From Myrica gale (lineage: Eukaryota > Streptophyta > Magnoliopsida > Fagales > Myricaceae), in the NCBI GenBank assembly GCA_963930655.1, contig OZ005621.1, forward strand, positions 9,225,001-9,289,000: 64,000 nt of DNA, read 5' to 3'. Under the pieces are notes generated by a model that worked only from the letters and a program-made list of their open reading frames with translations, did not search any database and was not told the origin of the DNA. Both the position numbers and the translations under genes were made by a program. This document shows, one piece after another, positions 37,100-49,486 of this stretch; within the stretch, counting starts at the first letter, position 1, and each line of letters begins with the position of its first letter.

Positions 37100-37290
37100 C
37101 AAACCTAGCTTGATGGTTAGGGTGTACCAGATATTATCCAGATAAAACACACGATTTCAAGTTCGATTCTCTTTAAGATAAGCTGATCACTTTATGTGGA
37201 GGGATCGTAGGTAGCGGACCACCACACTAGTCTCTTTGAAAATTATCCATGCATTAGGTAGGCTCGTTTATAGATTTTTTTTCGCACCTA
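37100..37290 (+). mobile_element. tRNA-derived SINE
   Basis: A box A-like TAGCTTGATGGTTAGGG (37106-37122) and a box B-like CAAGTTCGATTCT (37158-37170) sit 35 bases apart, as in RNA polymerase III promoters of plant SINEs. A non-coding body and a T-rich end follow. The boundaries are approximate and no target duplication was resolved. Confidence 0.55.
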
Positions 37291-37559
37291 AAAATAATAG
37301 AAGTTTTTTTTTTCTAAAAAAAATAATAGAAACTTAATATCATTTGATGTGTATATAGGTGGTTTGGATTTGAAGTGGATTAAAAAATGTCGAAGGACGA
37401 GTTTCTTTCCCAATACACTGTTTGGTCAAGCCAAATATGAGACCAAAGTAAATTATTGTCATCTACTCTCCCCCATTTTGTAGATAGTAAATATGCAACT
37501 CGAAGCCACAGATGACAATATGGATGAAAATCGGATCCCGTTCTCCTAAATTAAAGGAC

Positions 37560-37866
37560 GGGGCTAGTCCAGTCAAATGTGGTCCGGTCCGGTCTACTTA
37601 AGTGGTCTAGACCGGTTTCAATTTTTTTTATTATTTTAAAAAAAAATTAAAATTTAAAATATTTTTATGTTAATTTTGAAGGGGAAATACATATAAAAAT
37701 GCAGAATTTTAGTTTAGATTAAAATTAAAATTTTTAAATTTATATTAAAAAATATATTTTTTATATTAATAAATTCGGTCCGAACCGATTCGTTAAAAGA
37801 CATGAATCGGACTGCATAACCGATCCAGTTTTACTGTCAGGTCCGGTCCAAATTTTGTTCAGCCCC
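37560..37866. mobile_element. MITE related to the 34412 element
   Basis: GGGGCTAGTCC with GGTCCGGTCCGGTCTA near the left end and GGTCCGGTCCAAATTTTG with TTCAGCCCC at the right form an inverted pair. The middle is A/T-rich and palindromic. It lies 342 bases upstream of the FAN1 start codon, inside its likely promoter. Confidence 0.55.
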
Positions 37867-38208
37867 AGGCGACAGCAGAGGAGTACTTGCGAGTCGTGCC
37901 TCCCAACAGAAGGCTCGCGCCCTTGGGGGCTTTTGAAACCGCTTTAAAAAGGGAAGAGCCGGACATTTTTTGGCAACGCATGGGATGGATTTACGGAGTT
38001 GACCTCGAACTCCGTTCTTTCCTCGCCGAGCCGATGTTCACAGTACAGTCTCCCCGCTTGGCGGGAAGAGTTCTTACGATTTGTTTATTAATTATTTGTC
38101 TAAACCTAGAAGTAGAAGCGACAGAAATTATGGGGGCGAAGTTAGGAGCAAAGCCGTTAAGCAGCCGACTCAGAAATCGTTGGTAGGCAAAATTTCGTCT
38201 AGCCCAAA

Positions 38209-41200
38209 ATGCTCAACGGAAGAGAGAGCTTGATTCGCTTGGTAGGCAAAAGGCGTCGCTTCCTTCCCAATCGGGAATCTATCTTCTCCGAAGCCATCGG
38301 CTCCAACGATGATGGTAAAATCGCTTCGATTGCTAATTCGGAGGCTGATAAATTGGAGGAATCCAAAGAGGCGAGAGAGTTTGTGGACGAGAGTTTTCCC
38401 TCAGAAGAATTGGTGACTTGCCCTGTTTGTGGGAACAAAGTAAATGGGGAACACAATGCCATCAATTCTCATATCGGTAATGCATTTCCTTTTGCCCTGT
38501 ATTCTTTCAGCCTCTAAGTTTCCGGTAAATGTGGGAAATACTTTCCAGTTTATGCATCACTGAAGAAGATATCAGAGGAGGAGCTCGATTGGTTTTAGGC
38601 TTACGTTTAGGAGATCGTAAGACTTCCTGCTTGGGCAATCTTAAAACAGTTTGGCGTATGAATGGAGCGACCGAAGTTGTTATCTCAATAGGATATGGTG
38701 GTTGAAGAGGAAGTTGTGGTGAATTTAGTAAATGCGATAAATGCATTTTGCACCCTTTACCTATAAGGTTTTGACTTTGCACCACAAATTATTAATTTTG
38801 TCACATTTGTACTCAACAATTATTGATTTCAGACACCAAAAAAAATTATGGTGAAAAAATTGTCATTTCACATTCCATAAAATTTACTTTCCATTTAAAT
38901 TAACGAAAAAACTTGAATGGATAGTATAGTGTCTGAATCAATAGTTAGTGAGTCCAACGTGACAAACATAGTTTAGGGTGCTAATTGGCAAGGCCCCTAT
39001 AGTTAAAGAGTGCAAAGTGTATTTTTCATCCCTTAATAAATTGAGAAACGTTACCTTATAGGGATGATATCAAGAGCACAGCCTTCCCCTACCGTCACCT
39101 ATAGCTGCACTTTTAAACTTCATAGGCTGTTTTAGAGTAAGACACTGTTTTTCGGGAATTGTCTACTTTGGCTGTTTTGTTGAAATTTTGGTACATTGGA
39201 TAGACCCCTTCCAAATCCTGTCACCTCTCTTTCTCATTGGTGAAGTAGCTGGATAGCGCATCCAGTTTCATCCTATTAATGCCTACCTGTAGGTGGCAAA
39301 ATGTTATGGAACTCTATGTAGTATTCTTTGAGTCAGAACTGTCTAACAAACAGTATCAAGAGTGCCCTTAATGCTTCACGCCCTTTATGAGCTCTACTAA
39401 TATTAAGATGCACTTTCACAGAGGTGTTGTGTAAGATCACTTATGGATGGTATGGAATAGCTGAAGGTGAACATCTTATAGGGATGAAGCATCAAATGGC
39501 AATATTGAGGCAACCTTTTTTGCATTTTTTTTTATTTTCTTGGATTACTAGATCTCATTTGTATAGTCTTCTTTCACCTTTTGTTCATGCATTCTTGACA
39601 TTTTTTTTTAAAAATCTGTTTGTATGAGAAGCTCATTTATTGTGTCTTTCTGAGGTATTCTGTAGTGTGTCCCTCCGCATATTTTTTTCTATTAATATGG
39701 ATTTGTTTTTCACAAAAATATAAACAGAAAAAGAACGGACACAATTTTTGAATGACCTTACTGATGCTTAATATTATGGTTTTGATTAATGACCTCCAGA
39801 TGCATGTCTATCTCGAGGAACCAAGAGAAAATTGACCCAGCGGACCCTTCTCGATTCAAACTTCTGGTCGCGATCTAAGTTTCAATCTAGTTCCTTTGGG
39901 TTAGAACAGCTAGAAAACAACGCATTGGGTAGGGGCCTTGATGACAATCTTGCACAGAGTGCTGTTCATCAATTGCCTCACTTTGGCACTACTGAAGAAA
40001 ATAACATTAATATATGTAGATCATCAACAAAGTCAGAGCCTGTTGTGCAAACTCACATAGATGGTCCATCTGAAAACCCGGTCAATGTTGACTGGACCAA
40101 CTACAATACTGACACCACCCAACACTTATCCCCAAAGAATGAGGTGGCTAAAAGTGAAGTGGATGACATATCTGGGGTTACACTAGAGACCTTTATTGTT
40201 GGCCGTAAGTTTAGTGATGAGAAGAACTTACATACTGGGGCAAGAATTTCTCTTCTGCGAGACCCTGATAATGACAAGGATCCCAATGCTATCAAGGTTG
40301 GTCCTTTTCCTCTGTTATTGCCTTAGGTTTAATTTTTCAATGATACATTATAAAGCTGTTGTTTGGTCCTTTTGAGTCAGGTTGTTTCTGACGACGCTGG
40401 ATGTTGTAAAATGCTGGGCTTTCTATCTCGTGAATTAGCTCAATATTTGTCTCCTTTAATTGACAAATGCTGGCTAAGCTTTGAGGTAATATATTTTTTA
40501 AATGTGATAGAATCATGTCACCTGACCTTCTATGCATTTTTCATTCTTTTTCAAGTATTTGGGAGAATCTTCCTATATTATGTCAAGAGTAAGGCTACAC
40601 ATGCAGTTCTCTCTTGAATAGAGTTGAAACAAATACCTAAGGATATGCTAAATCTAGAAGGGGTGATTAGGTCTCTTGCTTGTGTTAAGTATGTTAATTC
40701 AAAACTCAGATTGCATACTCACCAAATACCTCAATCAGGTATTGATAAACAATCACTGATACACCAAGTTGAAATTGAGTGGGAAAGTAGAAAGAATGAT
40801 AAATGGATTGTATGGGTGTCAAGTCCTACATTGGATTCTTACTAGGTGGATAATGGGCCTCATAATGGCTCTAAGAAATGTCAAAAGCAACCTTGACTAG
40901 TCCTCTTAAAGTATAATGTGGTTCTTCAACTAGTCATATTTGATATGTAATGGTTTTGCATTTCCTTGTCGCATTCAAATTCTGTCTTGTGGAGAATTCA
41001 AATTCTTTCTTGTCGAGATACCTAATCAATTCCACATCTGCATAAATTGCAAACAACATAGCAATTTCCACCATTGTCACAATCACAGTGAAACACTAGT
41101 AATTTTCATCTGTCAAGAATAAGAACAACATTCATAAACATTAATCTGCAAAATTTTTGTTAAGATGGAGAATTAAATCACTATGATTTCCAAGCTATGT

Positions 41201-44200
41201 TGTTCATACTTGTTCACCTGTCAAATCTGTGGTCCTTGCTCCTCTCATCATTAATCCCATGCTCTGAATCCACATCATGCTTTATCCACCCATGCTAGCT
41301 CCTTTAGCATCTTCGAATATCGCTATGGGAACTCCAACTGATATGTAAAAGACTTGCTTTAAAGAATGACGGCTGGTATTCTACAATTTATGAGACATTT
41401 AGCAGAATAGGCAGCAAAAAGTATTGTAATTGATTGGCACATTGGATGATCTATGCCAATTTAAACAGATGCGACTTAGACCATGACATTTGTCAACATT
41501 TGGGTCATTGTTTGGACTTTGGCCCAATTAGATCTGGGATCTACTTTTTGACCCATGGTCCATCATGATACTGATGGCTCTTTTATCGGAGCTCTCCCCT
41601 TTTTCTTGTGATGACACCCAATGGCTGAGCTTACTTCAACTTGATTGAGCATGTTCATCTGAACTAATATTTTCCCTTTCTAACGGCTTTACTGTGCATC
41701 CCTTTTGAACGCCTTTGGTTTTGCTTGAACGCTATGAATAGTTTTAAGAACTATGAATAGCTCCCACAACAATTTAACCCTAGATTATATGTAGTCCATA
41801 CTAACTATGGTCTTGTACTTAGTTTTGTAAGTCACATATCCAGGAATGATGGGGTTACTCAATTTTTTTTTTGATGGCGAGGAAATCCCCCAAAGCCGGA
41901 CCCTTTTGGCCCAACCCTGAAGTACAAACCCTGACCCCCTGGACCGACCCCACAACCCAGGGAGCGGGTAAGTCAAGGGCGATAATGGGGGTGTTGGGGC
42001 TCGAACTTGGGACATGTTAGAACCCAAGCCGAAACCTTACCACCACACCAAAGGACTATAATGAAAACACTAATCCAAACAAGCTAGAAAACTGAGGAAA
42101 TCATCAAAATCTACAAAAGGGGAACCAAGCACCGAGTTCACACAAAGAAAAAGGACAGACAAGAAAACGCCCTGCAACCTATCCAAAGACAAAGAACAAT
42201 CTTGAAAACATCTACTGTTTCGCTCCCTCCAAAGGCACCACCAAATACAATGGAGTATGATCCTCCAAATGCCCGGGAATTCTGCAATTTCATTCCTTAC
42301 GACTCATTTAGGAGTTAGAATTAAACCTTACCAGTACGTATTGTGTTGTCTACAGAATATGTTTACATGTCACATTAGCTCACATGTGGACCTAACAGAA
42401 ACTTTCAACGTACCTTTAGCTGCTGTTTACATCAAACTAGAGGCCATAGTGTGTGTGATTACTCAAGAGAACTTGTGGTTTCATTGATTGGGTTGCTCTC
42501 TTAGTTCCTTGATCTGAAGCAGAGGAAATGATGTGGTGACAGAAAAAATGTGACTACTCAATGCTTGGTATAATATACAGATTAATGATTGCTTTAGGTG
42601 GTTGCTTCATCAGGGACCATTCCGATGGTGCATTTAAGATGATTATCTTGTTGACATATTGTGTTTGTTCATGAATCTTCAACAAACCCTTGAAGAAGGT
42701 TTTGTTTCATTGGTCTTTTTCTTCTGTTATTGTTTATTTTTCTCACAAATGAATTCTTTTCTTGTTGCTATTGACTGATTTGCTTTTAACGTGCTTGTTT
42801 GTTTGTAAAGAGGCATAGGTGTCTGAAATATCAAATCTTTCTTCCTTTTTCTCGTTTCCTTATCCTCTCCCCCCCCCCTCTTCCCTCTTTTCCTTTGGTG
42901 TGGAACATGTGGTTTCATGGGTTGAACAAGTTATTTATTTGTGGATTTTCTAAATAAACAGTCGAATCATTGGGGTCTTAATCTAGTCAATTTGTATTTT
43001 GTTTAGGGTTATTTGCTCTGACCTCCCTGCGGCTTTTGAAAATTGTTTGAGCTTCCTTGACCTCTCTGTATTTCATTGTCCGTGCGCATTTTCATGATCT
43101 AGATATTTTTATTTTATTCTCTGGAGATTCGTATCAGTAATATTTTGCAATGCATTTATTTGAAATGCTATTATGTTCCAAGATCAGAAGTTGGGGAATA
43201 GTGAACTACTTGATTTTGGTTCTTATCATGGTGCACTTTGGGATCTTTCAGGGATGTGTGAGCTCTGTTCCAAAGCGTCCTTTTGATAATGTTCCCATTG
43301 AGATAGTTTGTTGCAAGAGCATACTGAATGGTGAAAAGGAATATGAAATTGAAGAGGCTTTCAAATGTTTGTGGAAAAATGCTAAGCGTGTAGTTGAATC
43401 CACCAAGAATTATTCATCAAGCATGACCAAATATCAGAAGAACTTTTGTGTATTGATAGACGAGGTTTTACGAAGTAACCCTCACCTATTCAATGACGAT
43501 GAAAAAAACTTCATAGGTATCAAATCCAGTTCTTTTTCTTTTTGAGTTGGTTTTCCACAACAGGCTATGACTCACTTGTATTTGTTATCTGTTGACAGAA
43601 TCATTTACTTCACTCTCAAATGATAGTCAGAGGCTTTTTGTTCGGCTTTATACACGAAAAGGTTTCTTACTTTCCTCAAAATTCTCTCTCATGTATGACG
43701 ATTAGTCTTCTTGACCTTCCTAGTACATATGTATTTTGTACTGTAAACCATCTTAAGATATTGCTTTCATATATAGGGTTTATGCATTTTAAGATGCTTG
43801 GAAAAGTATACTGTTAGTCAGTTTTTCTTTGCAGTCAGCTAAAATGGATTGTAATTTTAATTGGCCTACTTAACTCGCATATGATGTTATTCATGTAGTA
43901 ATTACTTGGTATCAAACATAAATAATGGATGTCAGAAAAACATAAAATAAACTGTCAATGGCTAAGCTTATGGGTCCTCGAACAATAAATACCATCTATA
44001 GATTTGTTAATTGGGGATGTTTGAGCCCCAAATAATTGGGGCCAATTATTTGGGTTTAATATTAAAAAATTCATCACATAATTTTTTATTATTATAATAT
44101 TTATTAAAAATCTTCTCTCTCTTCACTTTTTCACCAACTCCCATAAAATATCTTTACTTTATAATATTTCACAAACCCCAATACCCAAAATTTCCACACT

Positions 44201-47200
44201 CAAACATATAATGACCTTTTCAAAATAAAATACTAATTTGGAATGTTTACATTAGGGCCATGGTTCCGGATGTCCAATATTTCCTACTCAGAAGTATTGG
44301 ATCCTCAAGAAGCAGTCAAAGCTCTCTCTGGTAATACGACTATAGTCATATTTCTTGTATCCTTTCGTAGGAAATTTCCAAGTTGAGGTTGTTATTGACA
44401 TTGCTTGTCATCCTGCAGCTACAGGTTATGTGTCTTCACTTGAAGATGTAGATGAACTACATCGCAATGACATTAAGGAGATGATGAATTTGCTCACTGT
44501 TTCTGAGCTACGTGATATTTCATGCAAGCTCAAGAAGGTTTGCATTTATGGAAAATAAAGACTTTAATCCCTCTTGCTTCTCTGACTCAACTGATCTGGC
44601 ATCCTCTCTTTTGGTGCAGTTTTCAGTTGAAAAATCCTATGGTATTGATATGCTAGGAATGTATTGTGTGGTACATGTTTCTCATCATGCATTGCGTACT
44701 TTCATTTTGAATAAAACTATTACAGCTTGACGACTTTTGCTTTTTTCTGATATACAATTTATTTCTCAAAACACCATTTTAAGTATTTCATATGGTGGCA
44801 TGGCACCGAAGATGTTAAGAAGTAAGGGTGTGGTGGATTCTGAAAGGTTGAGTTAGTCTTCAGGATTTTCTTCTGATAATATCGCTTCTATAGTGCAGAA
44901 CTAAAGGCATGTCTTTTTTTCAAGCATAGTTTATTTTTCATTTGGGGGGGGGGGGGGAGCATTATGGATGGGTCCTTCTAAATTTGGTTGCATCCATAGT
45001 TTTTGCTCCAAAATTGATGAATTGGCTTTTCGATGACTACACAGTGAGAGACTACTGTGTGGACAGATACGGGTCAGACATTTTACACTATCTATGTATA
45101 TGGGCATACCTGTCTCTGCGTCCTGGTAGATGCCGTTCTACATGAACACGCTACTTTTACAGTCAATCTCAAACTTTTATTGCTTATACTATATATTTCT
45201 GAAAGAATAGAACAATCTCCGTCTCATTAGTTGGTGTTGCAATTCATTCAGTAGCTGGCATTGCCTTCGTCTGCTTGCTGCCTGGACTGGCATTTTAAGT
45301 TGTGCAGGTCGTACCAAGTCAAGGTGTCTTTTTAGCTACTGGGCTTTCGAGATTTACACTCCATGGAAACAGAGTATTCCAGTAAAACAATTATATTCCC
45401 TTGGTGAATGGAATTTAGAAGTTATCACCATCTCATAAAACTTGCATTCTTCCTACATAGATGAAATTACTTTTAGCAAGTCTTAACTGCAACCTCTATT
45501 TGACCTGAAATGTGCTTTAATGCATTGTTTTCATTGCTATCTGATGGCTCTTATGTTAAATTTTGCTACTTCTTTTGAGATTTCAGAACTGCAATAGTGG
45601 TACAAGAAAGAATGATCTTATTGACTCTCTTCTCTCTTCATATAAAGAGGGGTTATGGTATGAACATGACTTGTAGGTTTTTCCAGTTAGGTGTTTCTAT
45701 GAGTACATTTTAATCAATTGTTTTGTCTTTTCTCCTTTTAATGTGCAGTATGCCCCTACCAAGTCTGATTTTGGATAAAACTGGTTGCTTTATTCAGATA
45801 TCTTCCAAAGCTGAATCCCTTATCTGGCGGGCTGAGGTGCTTTCATGAATCCTTATCTGTGATTTATATGTACTAGTGGTTTGGTGAAGCTGTAGTTTCA
45901 TATAATATGGTGTTTATGATTTTCATTTCTCGTACAGAGGCTTTTCTTCCTGAATAGCGACCAAGATCTATCAGCATTTCTACTAGTTGATTTGGGGATA
46001 GTCAAGTATCCCACTTACAACTGCATAATTTCAGAACAAATCTTCTCTGGTCGAGATGACCTGCAAGCTTATGAAGAGGTGCGTACACTGTTTCTGTTTG
46101 GAAAAAGAAAGAAAAATGACATTCTATTGTCTTTACCCATATGAGGTCATGGATTACAGGCCATTGAAGTTGCACAACTAATGGATGAAGCTGTTGATGT
46201 AGACAATGTTGAATTACTTTTAAGATGCATAAAGATAGCCGACTCCCGTATATCCAGTTCTACTACAAAAGCAGTTAGGTCGACTTCTGAATCGACCTCT
46301 ACCTTTCTTTCCTACTTTTCAGCATCATGGGTCTACTCAAAAGTGGTCTCATTAGGAGTTTCCTTTCTTGAGCGAGAGCGCAGGTATTTATGTGGTTACA
46401 AGTATTGCATGTATACTTATATGACAAACTATGACATTAATCTTTTTCCCTGATTGTTTATTTTTTCTTCATTTTTTACATTTCTCTAGTTGCTAGGCTT
46501 TTAGTAATATGATTCAGACATGGTGTTTGTAAGCATTAGTTTAAGGCTATGGTGTAATCTGTGAGAGTGGTTCAGTTATAATTCCTATGCTGCTACGGAA
46601 ATCAAAAGGACAACACTCTGCTAAATGTCAAAGAAGGCTGGAAATGTCAAAACATAATCCCATTCTTTTTATGGGAATATTCTTGTGCAAGCCACTGTTT
46701 CGGCAATTTTTTTGACATGAAAATTCTTAGCAATTAGCAATTAGCCATAAGGTGGGCATGCTTTATATCCTGGGTCGTCAAAAGGTTGTTATATGGCCTT
46801 AGGCCTTTGCCCTCCCCCTTCTTGCTCCAAGAAACAAAAACAAAAACCCCTTGATCAGCCTGTATGATGGGATTACTAATGGTTGCTAAACCTGCTAATT
46901 CAAGAAAATGTATCAGTTGTACAGCAAAGGTGTTGGTCTACGCATTGCAGGATCTAGTTGTTCTGTTTAGCCTTTTGAAAGAACGTCTTTCTTTTGCTCA
47001 GGTATAATGATGCAATAAATTTACTGAAGCGGTTGCTAAATTGTTTTACCTGTGATGGACGAAGAGGATATTGGACTCTAAGGTTGTCGATTAATTTGGA
47101 GCACATTGGGTACCCCAACGAGAGCCTGGCAGTTGCTGAAGATGGATTACAGGATCTGTGGGTGCGAGCTGGTTCAAGGGTGGCAGTGCAAAGGCGAGTC

Positions 47201-49486
47201 CTTCGCTTAGGGAAACCACCAAGGCGCTGGAAAACTCCTAGCTTTTCAGCATCCATCAAGAGGAAGATCACTGAGGTACAAGCTTAGTTGATTCAGTTAG
47301 GAGTTCTCTTGTTTGTATATTCTTGTTTAATTTTAAAGTCAACAGTAAATAAGGATGTGTGAACCTGAAAGTGGTTCTTGTTTATTTTAAAGTTATAAGT
47401 GTAAACCTAAAAGTGGTTGGGATGTAAAAATTGCTGCTTTTCGAATTGTGGCTTATATTGCTGGAAAACATGTTAGGTTCATGTTCAAGGAAGACCTTTG
47501 AATTGTGAAATGGGCATGAAGAACAGATTTTATGGAGAAGATGGGGAGCAATGTGGGGTTGAGCAGCTTGCACTACAGTACTATGCTGGTGAAGGAGGTG
47601 GATGGCAGGGTGTTCATACAGAGAGTGGCATTTGGTTGACTATTTTTGGGCTGCTGATGTGGGATGTCATATTTTCTGATGCACCAAATGTTTTCCGAAC
47701 CAGATTCCAGGCATGTTTACTTATTTATGGTCTTTTCTTTATTTTATTTTATATAAGCATAATTTCTCAATATATTTACAATGTATGTTTCATATATTAC
47801 TTTCATGGAAAACTAATGTGTTCCAAATGGCCACGGATAAGGTAGGAAAGTGGCAATAAGGGGAGAGATTGTGTTTCACTGCTCACTCTAAAATGACCAT
47901 ATTATATGATATCTTCAAGGTTAAGTCTATCATGAGGCACTCTTTTCTGCCTCGGTGAGCTGTCTCTTTACTGGAGAATTTTGCATGCGAGAAATTAGGG
48001 CTCACTTCCCTCACTTCATCAAATGAAGTATTCTAACATAATACATTTGATCTAATTCAGTCCAGATCTTATCTAAATTCAACTGCAGTGTAAGTTGTCA
48101 GACATGTAGACTTGTTGAAGTAGTTCAACGCATTCTTATATAATGTGGTTTAGGTTTAGGAGTCATTGCAGTTTGGATTTGTTCTGAAATGTGTCAGGGG
48201 TTCAAATTTATGTTTGTCATAATAACCTTTGCTTTTTCCTGTAAGTTATGTCAAATTGCTCCTCTGGTGGAGGTGCTGTTGCCATTTGAAAACCATTGCT
48301 AATAAGGCTTAAGAAGGCTTTTTCCTTCAATGGCATTCCATTCTTCAGAGATAAAACTATTGTCTTCTAGTCCTTGCTAAGAAACTCTTCTATGAAATTT
48401 GTTTTCTTTTCCTTCATTTTTTATCAAGCAAGGAATAGACAGCCTGGGGGGGATGCTTGTTACAATCTATTTGCAAATAGGGAACGTATGAAGGGCATGG
48501 AGAAAACCAGGAGTTGATCGCTAAGAAACTCTTCTATGAAATTTGTTTTCTTTTCCTTCATTTTTTGTCAAGCAAGGAATAGACAGCCTGGGGGGATGCT
48601 TGTTACAATCTATTTGCAAATAGGGAACGTATGAAGGGCATGGAGAAAACCAGGAGTTGATCAGTAAAAGGCAAGCAGCACATATAAGAGGTCATCTTAC
48701 TTGAAATGTATGAGGGGAATTGTTTCTGTTTTCAAAAACTGCCATAATCTTCCCATAACGGTGGAAAAGAATCTTCTCTTTCAATCACATTTAACTGTTA
48801 TTTTAGTAGAGAACATGTGTTAATTAATTTTTCGGTTGCCAAAAATTTTATTTTCACTGGGAAAAAAATCATTCTTTCAGAGATTTTCTTGAATTTCTGC
48901 ATTTTGGCCCCCCCAAATTCTACTATAGTGAAATTGCCCCCCCAACCCCCCAATGTTTCAATCCTAGCTTCGTCTCTGTCTGCATGTGATTCCTTGTCCC
49001 CTTTGTTGATAGGTTTAAAAAGAAATTTTCATTTTCCAGACTGCACCCTTGGACTTGGAGACTGATAGGTTTTACCTGGCCAGAAAGAGCTGTATAGAAT
49101 CTCGCTTGCAAAAGATTCATGCTGGCATGGCTGAGGAGATCCTTATCACTTCATGGGAATCGCATGAGGGAAAGGCTTGTAGGGGGGTTAATTGGAATCG
49201 GCATTCCCTCATTGAACTTCGAGCAGCTGTTACATGTGTTGGTGGCTCTTGTTTGGCCTCCCTCTGCCGACATCTTGCACAAGATTACAAAAGCTGGTCA
49301 AGCGGAATGCCAGATCTGTTGCTCTGGCGCTTTCATGGGGAGTACAGAGGTGAAGCAAAGCTAGTTGAAGTGAAAGGCCCCAGGGATCGGCTCTCTGAAC
49401 AGCAGCGAGCATGGCTACTCTTTCTGATAGATTGTGGGTTTAATGCCGAGGTTTGTAAGGTGAGCCCTCTAGGACTGTGTACATGA
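38209..49486 (+). CDS. FAN1: FAN1-type structure-specific nuclease (Fanconi-associated nuclease 1 homologue)
   Basis: Exons: 38209-38476, 39800-40296, 40381-40485, 43252-43516, 43599-43661, 44256-44330, 44419-44537, 45587-45657, 45749-45836, 45938-46078, 46160-46383, 47002-47275, 47477-47710 and 49040 onward. They join in one open frame of 948 codons to 49459. Reading through then adds VSPLGLCT and a stop at 49486; a further splice at 49459 is possible. Domains: UBZ4 finger Cys71, Cys74, His88, Cys92; HIRAN about 218-325 (RDPDNDKDPNAIK); SAP about 445-490; helical TPR-like middle; VRR_NUC about 770-948. Putative metal-site residues are Glu779 (GVHTESGIW), Asp900 (GMPDLLLW), Glu918 and Lys920 (LVEVKGPRD). 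FAN1 enzymes cut branched DNA during interstrand crosslink repair in the nucleus. All introns are GT-AG except the last, which appears to use a GC donor at 47711. The introns carry MITE, SINE and duplication events. Confidence 0.93.
38734..39032. mobile_element. MITE in FAN1 intron 1
   Basis: Left GATAAATGCATTTTGCACCC and right GTGCAAAGTGTATTTTTCAT, with GGGATG in reverse complement, form an imperfect inverted pair of about 30 bases enclosing non-coding sequence. The neighbouring 51115-51365 stretch has a similar style of end. Confidence 0.5.
40486..43251 (+). other. FAN1 intron 3, 2.8 kb
   Basis: The intron is bounded by GAG/GTAATA and TTTCAG/GGATGT. It contains the SINE at 41861-42051 and an unassigned open stretch around 40552-40846 that I do not recognise and that is not in frame with the gene. 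Confidence 0.7.
41861..42051 (-). mobile_element. tRNA-derived SINE in FAN1 intron 3, antisense to the gene
   Basis: On the minus strand, TGGTGTGGTGGTAAGG (box A, 42050-42035) and CCAAGTTCGAGCCC (box B, 42010-41997) are followed by a C/G-rich body and a tail of A10 before 41861. The order and spacing match pol III-driven SINEs. The target duplication is not obvious. Confidence 0.65.
44017..44207. mobile_element. Candidate MITE in FAN1 intron 5
   Basis: ATGTTTGAG at the left pairs with CTCAAACAT at the right. Both are followed inward by CCCC/GGGG and AATT-rich blocks. About 190 bases, non-coding. Confidence 0.45.
48376..48662 (+). repeat. Near-perfect 144/143-bp tandem duplication in FAN1 intron 13
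   Basis: Copy 1 is 48376-48519 and copy 2 is 48520-48662. They differ by one G in a G run (7 versus 6) and one base in the T-rich tract (TTTATCAAG versus TTTGTCAAG). Such low divergence implies a very recent event. Confidence 0.9.
48905..48981. mobile_element. Possible hAT-type end in FAN1 intron 13
   Basis: C-rich subterminal sequence (GCCCCCCCAACCCCCC) ends CTAGCTTCGTCTCTG, whose complement CAGAGACGAAGCTAG resembles the CAGxGxCGxAxCCAG ends of the hAT elements in this window. I found no matching opposite end. Confidence 0.3.

Noticed and set aside
37887..38186. 99-codon open stretch just upstream of FAN1
   Set aside because: It begins with a TTG, has no recognisable domain and lies between a MITE and the FAN1 ATG; more likely leader or promoter sequence.
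40552..40846. Open stretch in FAN1 intron 3 that could be an extra exon or gene piece
   Set aside because: It does not align with any FAN1 region I know, and exons 3 and 4 join in frame without it (..LSFE / GCVSSVP..).
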